A stretch of DNA of 20,567 bases from Saccoglossus kowalevskii (taxonomy: Eukaryota; Hemichordata; Enteropneusta; Harrimaniidae): positions 482,284-502,850 of the forward strand of contig NW_003133346.1 in the NCBI RefSeq assembly GCF_000003605.2, in the 5' to 3' direction. Made by a program: the position numbers and the translations under genes. Every line of letters begins with the position of its first letter. Position 1 is the first letter of the stretch. Under the pieces are notes generated by a model that had not been told where the DNA came from, searched no databases, and saw nothing but the letters and a program-made list of their open reading frames with translations. Of the stretch, positions 1 to 10,500 are shown in pieces.

Positions 1-835
1 TTTGCCAAGCGAACCTAAGAGATTACTGTAAAATATGCCACCTTTATTGGGGGCCCTGGGCGAATATCAAATCTGTCGTTATCTTGGGGGACTGAACCTC
101 TCTCAGGCCGTCAGATTATTTTTCATAACAGTGTGCATTGTGCATCAACATTTTTGTGTAACCAATTTCAATGAAATGGCAACTACTCAACTCTTAGTTT
201 TATATTGCATTTCACACAACATAAGCCTTGTGTAGGGTCGCTTTGTCCATGCACAAAATTTCAAATTCAGATCCCGCAACACCAATATTTTGTATGGCCA
301 GTTAAACAATAAATAGTGATGCCATACAATAAATCATAATAAACGTGCAGAAAATGTTGGCATCAGAACATAATGGAATGGCAGGGCAAAACAAGATATA
401 ATGTGATATCCATGTATGGTGCTTTGAAATCATTTGTTTTCACTCTCGCTTATTTGCTTTAACATATTTCTTTTCTTTTGATTTTTATGATCATCAATCA
501 TGACTTCAAATGTGATCTTCATGCATATCACATCAGTTACACACCCTTATTTCATAACTACATTGTAATATGAGGATATGATGAAACTTACAGTATTATC
601 TCATTTGTAAATGACACGCCTTTCAGCAGGTATGAATGAAAGAGGGCCAGGCATGAATAAAAGAGGGCCAGGCAGGAAGTCGGCACAATAGCTGAATTTG
701 AATCCAGATATCATTCACATTTCACTAATAAGGTCAAATAAATACAGCCTCTTGACATTCTTTTATACAATCAAATAACACACGACAATAGATCAATCTA
801 TTGATCTAATTCGAACAATATTATCAAAGAATTAC
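1..835. other. No recognised exon; presumed intron 3 of the minus-strand gene
   Basis: I searched the minus strand for the next prodomain exon (entry phase 0) and found none with a cysteine- or glycine-rich prodomain pattern. The first 110 bp are richer in G and C than the rest and may be an old repeat. A 21-bp tandem duplication is at 632-673. A near-perfect 20-bp palindrome (TAGATCAATC then TATTGATCTA) is near 789-808. Confidence 0.5.
632..673. repeat. 21-bp tandem duplication
   Basis: Two adjacent 21-bp copies differ at one base: ATGAATGAAAGAGGGCCAGG+C and ATGAATAAAAGAGGGCCAGG+C. Confidence 0.9.
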
Positions 836-899
836 CTGTGATCGAACAAGACTGCCATCCTGGTGGTAACCATAAATAAAATCATTTGTTAAAAGATTC
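836..899 (-). CDS. Metalloprotease-like gene exon 3: prodomain
   Basis: On the minus strand the acceptor is TTTATTACAG and the donor CAG/GTAATT. The 64-nt exon enters in phase 2, leaves in phase 0, and encodes NLLTNDFIYGYHQDGSLVRS plus Q. 'NLLTxDF' continues the prodomain pattern after the N of exon 2. The intron to exon 2 is 4026 bp. It is a small exon and rests on phase, splice sites and the NLL pattern, so another exon between the two cannot be excluded. Confidence 0.6.
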
Positions 900-3800
900 C
901 TGTAATAAAGGAAATAGTTTATTTTTGTTTAGAAGTAATAATGACAAAGAAAGTTTGCATTCCACTGAATGAATGTTAAATGATCTTGTTTAAAACCTTT
1001 GTTAAATGATCTTGTTTAAAACCTTTTAAAACGAAAATGAAGGTGAAATTCCACATGCTGAAGAACACCTGTTGAATAGAGTATCATCAAGAACAAATTA
1101 CGCCCACTCAAATTCCACAAGTCAACTTTACTTTCTTCAAGATTTAAATTATTGGGCAGGGTTTTCTCTTTATAGAGAAACAGATACATGAGAAGGACAC
1201 GTTCATCACACAAGCCTTTCAAATTTACACATGTCATTACAAAATTGAATTAAAGTTTCATTAATTAATTCAAGAAAAATGGGTAAGAAAAAGCAAAAAA
1301 AAAAAAAAAATCACTCTGAGTGCCCACGAACCTGCATCTCTACCTTAAAGCAAGTTTCATTTTTTAATTTGAAATTTATAAGTTTGTGTCACTGATCAAT
1401 TGAAGTACAGGTTTATTAAGAAGAAAATAATTCAAGAAATGATAATTAACTATTTTTGTTATCATATCATTACCCACTTGAACTAAATACCTGGCTATAA
1501 TGAACAGTAGTTAAACTAGGGCAAGGCAATTTACGCAATAAACTGCTTCCTATCCCTAAACCTTGAACTGGTTCAGGTTAAGCCTGTAGGTTTACATTCT
1601 TACAAGACAGATCAATAGTATTGTCCCAACCCTTAGCGTGATTATACTACATAGTAATTGTAGATCTAGGCTTGTTCCATTCCATAGCGTCATAAAACCA
1701 GACACAATAATTGTAGAACATAGAGAGTAAAAAATAATGGCTCTATACAAACCAGGTCAGTGGTAACAGGATGTGCGTTCTGAGATGGGCGTGTCAGACA
1801 TTTCATCTGAATACCATGGGTGAAGTTAAATTATGACTACATTTTTAAGAGATACCAAAACTTACAATTTGTGACACGATTCTCAGCAATAGGACAACTG
1901 ACATGATAATGTCACTTACGGTACTTTTTACTTAGTTTGTACTAACTTATACATGAACTTTTTTTGGAAGATCATTATTATGAATGGTTTAGATTCCATA
2001 TCACATGTAATTACAGATATAAGAAAGGTAACTGAATTAAACATTTCACAGTGAGTAGCCCATAGTCGTAACGAACAAATGCTTCCCATGGTTTAATAGG
2101 GGGTTTACTTTGATTTTTTGTGTTAATATAAAATAAGAATAATGCTGTAAACACATTCCAAAAAGCACATGTTCATTTATCAACCAATTTGTTGATAGTT
2201 ACAAGTTTTAAATCAAAAATTAGGTCAAGTTATTGATTTCCATTAAATTATAACCCACCCTGGGTTAGAAACTTGAATATTGCATCTGCACTAAAAACGT
2301 GACCATAACTCAACACATTTCAAATAACAATTGTTTTATGACCTCATTCTTTTGTGTTGAGTTCTCACGTTTTCGAGTAACGCATTGAATGGCATACTTG
2401 CCCTTTCAAGAGAATCGTCATGGTGACTGCACTCGGCATTCGCCATGATCAGAATACAGTAGAGTAATTGAATTACTGAAGTTGGTGATGTACACAAAAC
2501 TAATTATACAGGAATTTGTGGAATTTCAGTTACTTAACAGTGTTAGCAAATGTTAGATTATAGATGAGAATGGTCATGGGAAACTATTTTCACCAGAGAC
2601 AAAAAATTAAAAAAAAAAACCTGTTGATTCAAACAGATAAATCTACCTACAACAAAACATCATTGGTGTCAAATTATTGAGCCAACTCACCTCACTGTAC
2701 ACACAGACTAGAAGTACAGATTTTCGCTGACTAATTTTTGGGAGTTACATTTTAGTGTATTATTTTCGCTTTAAATACGAGAAAAATTAGAACCAAGTGA
2801 ATATGCAAAATTAACGACAATAGAATCAAAGACACTAGTGTCTTTGATAGAATGTATTGTTTTCTTCACAAACCAGTGAAATTAAATTCTAATAAATATC
2901 TTACAAAATCAAAACTGTTAAAAAATAACTAAATATTTCTCATTCCACAGTGCTATAAATTTGGGTGCACACAAATATCCACGATTTATAGTCTGAAAAA
3001 TTATATCACAAGACGGCCAGATGGATAGATATATCGAAAAACATTCAATAGAAATATTTTTGAGTAAGTTTAATAATGTAATGTTGTAAGGTGCTGAAAT
3101 TAAACCACACTGAATAATGAAAACGTTCATACTTGATGACTGTCTCAGCTCAATTATCAGTTATCTTGATGCAAAAAGTGTTAAAAAAATGGAAAAAGTT
3201 AAAAATGAGGAATAAGCAAAAACTGTTCACATTGTGCTAGACTAAAACACCGTACATTGTATTTCATCTATATCTAGTAGCCAATGGCAACAATTCTCAG
3301 CATCATAATATCAATTTTGTTTTACAATAAACCAGTCCTTAAAACAAGACTAGGAGCCCCATACCAGTTCTTGGCAAATGAAACACTTTGTTTAAAAACT
3401 GAATATACTAGTATCGTAAATTGGAACACCTTCAATGGGAATCTAACAATGTGAACCATGGTGCTACATATCATAGCTACCTGATTCAGAATTCAGTACG
3501 TGGGGCACGCATATACAGAACAAGGAGTTCCATCTACTCACTAACATCACAGGATTATCCCACAGATAAGAATTTCAACTGAACTAAAGGACATTGTTGT
3601 CCCTTAACACAGCAAACACAGGAGGTCATGCATCGGAAGGTATTCAAAATACAGTCTTTGTGAACTATTCTTTGATGGCTTAACAAGGGATCTTTGTACT
3701 CGGTACAATGTCACTAAAGAACAGTCAACCTGTTCTGAAATAGTACTGCGCTGTATTTACTACAGGATCGTGACTCGAACTAGGGTAAAGCAATTGTAAT

Positions 3801-6800
3801 TGTGTACATAGCACCCAATAAAAGTCAATTAAAATGTACCATAGAGTGAATTACACATGTCATTTATATCCTATAAAAAGCATTTTTTTGATAAAATACT
3901 TTGTCTTGCAGCGAGTGTGACTAATCACTTAGTTATGGGCACATGTGTTTTTATATCCCCAGAGGAGTGTATGAATGAGACAGGTATACTACACATTACG
4001 GTAATATTAGGAGTAACAGCCAGACTGACCTAGATATCAAATATACATGTATTAGCATTTACCGCAGGGTATGGTGTCAATTTTCATCTTCACAAAAAAC
4101 CATGATCTCTGAAAAACTGATCTCTTCAGTGAAAATAAATTTCAAATGAAAATAAGGTACTTTATAGTATATACCGGTAACAAGCATTGTACCTGTTGCA
4201 CAGGACCATATTGAACACAACATGGGGCTACAATTGTTCTGATTTTAGTGAATAGAACAAGTACCGGTAATTATAAAGCGCCATAAAAGGCGAAAACAGC
4301 AATTTAAAAAATTTATCATTATTCAGAGAAAAAAGTAGCTTCAGTATTGGAGTAGGTTTAGTGGTTAATTTGCATAACAAACATAATTTACACATCCTTG
4401 AAATATAATCTCTTGTTAGGAATTAGATTATGAATTTGTTTCCCTACTAAAGTAGTGAACACCCAAGTGTGGCAGCCCCTCTTTTAGTCTTCACAGACAA
4501 CCCGACAACCCCGTAGATAATGGAGAGTACTGTGAACACTTGAGGTAACAAAATGACAAAGTGGTTGAGGCACATTTTCTGTCTGGTTCAGTTATTTCAT
4601 CTAAGCAGCAAGTAATTAACAGAAAAAATGATCTACTGTGAACTTAACTACACTTTTCAATTTATAACAAAGTACAAAGTCTTGCTAGAGGGAACTTTCA
4701 TATATATAGCGAGTGCCGTATCCTAGGGCACACTAACAATTGTAATACGTATAGTGAAAATTTGCAGCCAATAAGTATATTGCAAGAGCTTTATTGCTGT
4801 CTGTATCTGTAGTCAGAAAGGTCAAATTAAATACTAAATGAATATTCAATTATTACAACCAGTTTTTTTTATTCCTGTGTGGTAGATAGATATACATGTA
4901 CATACAAGACATACAGAGTACTTACATATTTTCTGTAAGTTCAATCTCAAAGAGCTGCCCAAACCCTTCAAGCGTTACCGTTGTGAATTCAGTGTCTTCA
5001 GAAAATGTGAGCACAGGATATACAACATCGTACTCTCCTAGAGAAAGAAAATAAATGTGATAACAATCTTCAACTTTCCATAAAACTATTTGGTATCCCA
5101 TGATTCCATGGTGCTATCCCTGGGATTAACAGAATCTCCTTTAATACATGCATATATTCACAATTACAAAATGATACAAGATACAAAATGTAGCATGTGG
5201 TAATTACTAAGTCAGCAAGAATAAAATATATATTGATTTAAATCAACATTTAAACAAGCCATTTTATATTTATTAATTAGATTGTGGTTACGTGATTGGT
5301 TTTAATTACCAAATAAAAACACTTTTCTGCCAGACATGCAAAAAGATAGAAAATGAAATACATTTTGTTACAAATTGTGAAAACTATAAAAATGGAAAAC
5401 AACACATGTAGAGGCTATTCATGTAACTACTTATTATGGGCTGAAACATTTTGAAGATCAAAATTTGTAACTCTTTTAATTACAAAAAATCATTAAAATT
5501 GAGTACTGACATTACAGACAATGTACCAAATGAAACAATTACAGCAAGATAATTTACACACTACTGTATTGTGATAACTTTTAATTTTATTTTCTTGTTA
5601 ATATTTATTTATTGCATGTTAAACCAAATAAGAAAATAATTCTATTCTATTGGAGTGGGGGTAGTAGTGAGTCAGTATAGTTAGAATATAAAGACAATGG
5701 GAATGTTCCCTTATATTACTGGTAGATCCATTCTATACCAAAGTAGGTTAAATATACCATTCATTTACTGGTTTGATTACATATCGTAAACAATACTAAG
5801 TGTAGTTGGTAAAAATAGTCACACTTCAGTAACTCTAAATAATACACGGACCCAGCCTTGATGAATAAGACCTTGGTGGCAGCTAAATACACATCTTTCA
5901 GGTGTGTTAGAATAGAAAACAAAATCTTCACAGATTGCTGGCTGCATATCATATATGGGAGGAGGCTAACATTCCATGTACAGTTAACAAGAACTATGTG
6001 AACAGCACGAGTTTATTTAGACAACAAATACAAAGACTATCGCTTACAAAAAACTTGTGTAGAACTTCAAATAAACTGTGTTGATTATTATTGATCCAAA
6101 GCTTTAGTAACAAGTAGTTTTTTAACTGAAGCAGCATGTACTCTGTCATACTGAAAAGTCAGCGGCTGTAAGGATGAATAGGTGGCAAGGAATGCCAAGT
6201 GACAGAATAATGCCCCATTCATAGAGAACACCCATTTGTTTTGGTCTAATTTGCCTGTATTGTGTAAGCCATGTCCATGGTCAAACAGTATCCAGGAATC
6301 GACACAGTGATTGAATATGAAAAGGCCATGCAAAGTTTTATGACAATAGGTATTGATTGTCAGAGCTTGCACTATGTCTCACACCAGGGTGGGGCTGCAA
6401 CGATAGAAATGTCATTGTTCACAACTAGGAAATTACGCTCAAATTCATGCTTCGTTTACAAGCACACTGAATCATATCAAATTTACAATAACTTGAGAGA
6501 GACCATGGGTCGAATAATACGTCACTAAAACTGAAATTAAAAATATGTTGTATAATGTTTCCTAAACACGCCTAACATAAAATTTAAAAAAAAATTGACA
6601 GCAAATATACCATTCGAAATAAGATGGATACGAAGTTAAGGATTGTACAATACTAGTATGCTGGTAAATTCGGAGATGTTATAAATGTGTTCACAATAAA
6701 TGACATGTTCATTGTAATTGAAAATATAACAAATATTTAACGGTCGTACGTAATGGCCAATTATGTTAGATGCTTGGCAATAATTTATGTGATGTACAAA

Positions 6801-7010
6801 AAAGGCCCAGGACATGATCTGAAAAAAAAAATCCAGAACTAACTAATCGACAAGTCACATAAAATAGCTAGTAGGAAAATACTGAACTTTTTTTTTCGAG
6901 TCGTGTAATCGTGAAACAACTGGTTACGTTACTTTACCTGAGCCGGAAAGTGCCGACGGCCACACATCACAGCAAAAGAACAAGAAAAGTAGAATGGACT
7001 TATTAAACAT
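836..7010 (-). CDS. M12B (ADAM/ADAMTS-like) metalloprotease, N-terminal part
   Basis: Three minus-strand exons (6938-7010, 4926-5037, 836-899) join in phase to give 83 codons with no stop. Residues 1-24 form a signal peptide with hydrophobic core ILLFLFFCC. Residues 26-32 read EYDVVYP, the typical opening of the M12B (reprolysin) prodomain. Residues 46-58 read TLEGFGQLFEIEL, followed by N and then NLLTNDF, which fits the family pattern of an 'aFGxxFxLxLxxNxxLL' core. The family is secreted or membrane-bound zinc metalloproteases whose prodomain holds the enzyme inactive. The cysteine switch, the HExxHxxGxxH site and later domains are not in the window, so ADAM cannot be told from ADAMTS, nor can an active enzyme be shown. 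All four splice sites used are GT-AG type. The family call is an inference from short motifs; the splice and phase agreement is seen directly. Confidence 0.68.
975..1026. repeat. Perfect 26-bp tandem duplication
   Basis: The 26 bases beginning GTTAAATGATCTTG are repeated at once without a mismatch (975-1000 and 1001-1026). The identity suggests a recent event. Confidence 0.95.
2825..2848. repeat. Perfect 24-bp palindrome
   Basis: ATCAAAGACACT is followed directly by its reverse complement AGTGTCTTTGAT with no spacer. CAAAG/CTTTG at each arm resembles a TCF/LEF core, but no function can be shown. Confidence 0.9.
4926..5037 (-). CDS. Metalloprotease-like gene exon 2: prodomain start
   Basis: On the minus strand the acceptor TTTCTCTAG and the consensus donor GTAAGT bound a 112-nt exon with only one open frame, which is the one that joins exon 1 in phase 1. 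It encodes EYDVVYPVLTFSEDTEF and VTLEGFGQLFEIELTEN. The exon leaves in phase 2. The intron to exon 1 is 1900 bp (5038-6937). Confidence 0.75.
5038..6937 (-). other. Intron 1 of the metalloprotease-like gene
   Basis: 1.9 kb of AT-rich sequence between exons 1 and 2 of the minus-strand gene. Overlapping open frames of 94 (minus) and 85 (plus) codons at 6088-6528 have no motif I recognise and no matching splice context. No inverted-repeat element was seen. Confidence 0.5.
6938..7010 (-). CDS. Metalloprotease-like gene exon 1: signal peptide
   Basis: On the minus strand, ATG at 7010 opens MFNKSILLFLFFCC followed by DVWPSALSGS. This is a short charged start, a strongly hydrophobic core and a small-residue cleavage region near SALSG. 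The donor CAG/GTAAAG follows the first base of codon 25 (phase 1). It lies 441 bp from the GTF3C4 start on the other strand. Confidence 0.72.
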
Positions 7011-7451
7011 ATTATCCCAGATCCGGTATAAAAAAAGCTCCAAAATAGTTTTTAACTTGAGAAGCTTGAAAACATTACAACGTGCCACCGAATGCACCTA
7101 GTTTCGACAAAACTACGACAGCCAACTAACTTTTAGCATTACAAAAGGCGCGGCGAGTTGGGCTGGGTGAGGTCAAGGGTTATATTTATCATGCGTCACT
7201 TCCTGGACCTACATCATTTTCCATGGTGAAACTATTTGAGGTTCTAAATAAGGAAACTAGAATAAATGAAGTATTATAATTACTATTATTATTATTAATG
7301 CATACAAGTTTATAAGATTAAATATAAATCGAAATATACAGTTTGTTGCTATATTGTGAATGTATTCATACATCGTAAGGCGCTCGCCCAAATGGACTTA
7401 CCTACCCATTCAGATAATGGTACAGTCTTTTCAATAACCGGGACATTTAAG
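7011..7451. promoter_or_regulatory. Shared head-to-head promoter region
   Basis: This 441-bp interval separates the two divergent start codons. Part of it (about 7080-7200) is richer in CpG than the surroundings, for example GGCGCGGCGAG near 7147. There is no clear TATA box at a fixed distance from either start. Transcription start sites cannot be placed from the sequence, and the 5' UTRs of both genes lie in here. A short ATT-type microsatellite occurs near 7280-7298. Confidence 0.6.
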
Positions 7452-7460
7452 ATGGCGGCG
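7449..7460 (+). promoter_or_regulatory. YY1-like motif over the GTF3C4 start codon
   Basis: The bases AAGATGGCGGCG match the known YY1 site (AAnATGGCGGC). In animals this motif is often found just downstream of the start site of housekeeping genes, with the ATG inside the motif. Here it also fixes residues M-A-A. Confidence 0.55.
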
Positions 7461-7574
7461 CCCATTGTAACGTGCATGGTTCCGTTATCTCATAATATTT
7501 GTGGATCGGAGGTGTTTTCGTGGTCACTGGATCATAAAACCGCCATTGCTACCGATCACTGTGTATACATTATG
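7452..7574 (+). CDS. GTF3C4: GTF3C4 exon 1 (residues 1-41)
   Basis: The exon starts at the ATG in AAGATGGCGGCG, giving an N terminus MAAPIVTCMV. It carries the conserved segment VFSWSLDHKTAIAT, which matches the LAWSEDHRVSVST segment of the human protein. It ends YIM before donor GTATGT, phase 0. An in-frame ATG at 7356 with no stop in between would add 32 residues. I chose 7452 because it sits in a good start context, in a YY1-like motif, and gives an N terminus that begins just before the conserved region. Confidence 0.9.
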
Positions 7575-10500
7575 GTATGTTGCATAATTATAGTTAATCG
7601 AAAAAAATATTGCATGCAAAGTGTGATTGTCTGTTGTTGAGTTTGGTCGATATCGTAAGGAAGAGTAGTCATAGTATATATAGAGGGCGCACGCAGTATA
7701 TGATGTTTTTAATGCTCATAGGAGAAACAAAATAATGAACCATCATTATTAAACTAATTTAACAAGTGACTGATTTCAGTTTGAGACAACAAATGTATTT
7801 TGAATTTATGCCAATCAAGCAATTACTCTTGACGAAAATGTGTTTCGTACACCAAGTAGCAATATCGTCTGCTACCTGTGTAGCTGCAGTTCTCTAGCTC
7901 ACGATTCCCGGTCTTCGGGTCATTAGAGAAGAACTGAGCTACTTAATTGCAGCTACTACCTGTGTTGCAACATGGAATTACTAACCTTGTAGGTCCACGA
8001 TTGCAAGCAGTGTTGCCTCCAAATCTGATAACGATCGACTGGCGTCCGGTAAGCCTATTGAGATTATTTACGTGTACGAAAAATATTCACGGCATGCACG
8101 CTATACATCTTATTTTAATCAGATTGAATGTATGCCTGGCATTGGTACGCAAATCATATTTTGTTTGTCGTTATAGGATATTCAGTGTTCATCTAGTGAT
8201 AGCAGCAAGTCATTTACTTTGCCGAAGTCAGTCATACCAGCTTCAGAGAAGTCACTGGAGTTTGATGTTCAGATCAGTGAAGAAACGGTTCTAGAAAATA
8301 TACAGCTAAAACCATCGGGTCAGTCATTACCATAGACTGGCAAAGTCGGTCATATTTCTTGTTTTACAAAAAGAAATAATTAATTGTTCTTTTAGTCCTT
8401 TTAGCGTGATCGTGAAAACTAACCTGAACGCTAAAGAAATCCCGACTGGACGCATCTATAGGCATTTGACTGCTATTAATTATTCATGATGTTATTGATT
8501 ATTCATGGGATTGGCTAGTATGAAAGGTTGCTTCGATTTGATCGCAGAGATGGATACTTTAACTTTCTAAGTGCAAAGGTGATACTTTCATCCATGTTTA
8601 CTGAAAACAAGTCGATTTAAATGCCAATGTATATAAGAGGTCTTTCAAAATCGCTGGGACCTCAGAAGTGAAAGGTCACGTACATTAACGAAGATAAGAT
8701 ATGACGTATCAGCCGCACTCTGATTCGTTGTCAATGCTAGTCAACAACTGTTAATTAGCATATTCACCGGAGTGATTCCGCTCCGGTTTTCACTCCCACC
8801 CAGTCACGCTAGTTTTCGTGATCACGTTAAAAAGGCTAAATTGAGAATTAATTATATTTTTGCTTGTAAAACAAAAAAGAAGTTTCACTTTGCCAGTCTA
8901 TCATTACCATAGTGGTTCTATTTACTTCTATTTAGTTGAAGTGGTAAAATATAACAAACTGTAAAACACACATATATCCACTAATCAATAATAACCTCCT
9001 CCTCAACATATGTGGGGACACGATAAATCACAGAAGCTGGTAAATGAACATGCATTAATCGGGACTACCAATGACTAAGATGACTTTCTATCATCGTCAT
9101 ACCCCATCTGCATTCCAATATGCAAATCAAGGCATAGGCACAGCTGTTGTATGATCCCAATGACAATGTAAAGTGTTGTCGTTAATCTATATTATTCCTA
9201 GTATCTTTGGTTGCTCTGAGCGTCAATGTTGTGAGATTAGCTAGTCCTGATTACTTTTGACATTTTTATCGGTTGTATTTTCATTATGCCATGTTTAGCT
9301 TAAACTCAGATACCAAGCTTTGAGTTGCAGTGGTTTTAAGTTTCACACTCGTCATGTACACTTTACTTATTAGTATCATAACTTGCATTACAATATGTGT
9401 ATTTAGCGTAACAAGTTTGGTTTGTTCCAGAAATATTAAGCTGACAGTGACCAGGGAAGAACATTAATATCACAGTTATCCTAGCCTAAAAAACATTTTC
9501 AAGTTTTCCTACAAATAATAAAATTAAGATCTGTTTTCAGAAAACATTCACAATCAATTAATTCACATAAATAACGGTTTTCTTATAGCAAATAATTTCA
9601 TTTGTTTGAAAGAATCGATAGTAAGATTGGAATTGGTAATTGTTCAATAATAAGTGCATTGATTCTTCTTTTAAGTCCCTGTTCATATGTAGTCGGAAAA
9701 CAAGGACTTATAATTTCACCTGTGTGTGTGCATCTGTGCACCCATCTGCACCTGTATCTCAGACATGTCTGGGCCAATTTAAATCATTCAAATTTCACAC
9801 ACATGATCAAATTCAAGATGGTCGACTTGTGGCCATTTTAGTGCAAATCATCAAAATCAAGCACTGCTGCAATTCCAGACTCAGATCTCAGTCATGTCAT
9901 TCACACTAAGTACTGTAAAATCTGTATTAGAAACCGCAGCTTCTATTAAAATGGTACAATGCAACAGAGGGAATGTGTCTTCTATTGGAGCGTGTACACA
10001 TATGAGAAATCATGAATTTTTGGTACTCAATTGTTCAAAAAGAATGGGTGTGTCTTATATTAGGGATACAGATTTTACAGTATGTTCATTAAACATGATG
10101 GATCCTTGAAGTAATTTTTTTTTCCAGATCGGATTAAAAATGGCAGACTGGCTGCCATTTTGTTTTAACAAATGCAGTTCCCGGGCCATATATTTCTGAT
10201 ATCCCTTAATCGATTGTCTTCAAACATTACACATCATATCATACATAAGCACATGCATGTTTCACGATCAATTCAAGTTGGTCGAATGGCAGCCATTTTA
10301 GTTTTAAAAAATTTATTAAAATTTCTGCAGTTCTTGAATTAGCACTGGGTCATGTACAGGCATATTTCAATCACATACATTGAACTTGATGAGACATTGA
10401 TACATATCATTTTTTCCTCAGATCAGATTAAAAATGGCTGACTGATGGCCATTTGTTTTAATAAATGTTGTTCCATAGCCACATTTCTGACATGCCTTGA

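Larger units (their letters stand above)
900..4925 (-). other. Intron 2 of the metalloprotease-like gene
   Basis: This is a 4-kb AT-rich stretch bounded by the two inferred exons. I see no further exon with good splice sites and prodomain-like residues. It holds a perfect 26-bp tandem duplication (975-1026), a 16-A run (1295-1310) and a perfect 24-bp palindrome (2825-2848). The rest looks unstructured. Confidence 0.55.

Noticed and set aside
640-720. Minus-strand stretch after AAATTCAG as a possible fourth prodomain exon
   Set aside because: Entry phase 0 meets a stop after the duplicated segment, and no cysteine or HCxYxG-like pattern is seen.
1545-1600. tRNA-like GGTTCA segment
   Set aside because: No cloverleaf or paired acceptor stem could be formed around it.
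2328-2478. Minus-strand open stretch beginning near CTGTATTCTGATCATGG with a GTGAGA donor-like site
   Set aside because: No good acceptor, no prodomain-like residues, and exons 2 and 3 of the minus gene already join in phase without it.
6088-6528. Overlapping open frames of 94 codons (minus) and 85 codons (plus)
   Set aside because: No family motif, no supporting splice sites, and they overlap antiparallel inside an intron. They look like chance frames.
7947-8294. 115-codon plus-strand open frame spanning the end of intron 1 and most of exon 2
   Set aside because: It runs through the acceptor in a frame different from the conserved GTF3C4 frame of exon 2, so it is a shadow.
9602-10109. Three plus-strand open frames within the modular repeat and MITE
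   Set aside because: They are inside repeats, with no protein similarity and no codon-like pattern.
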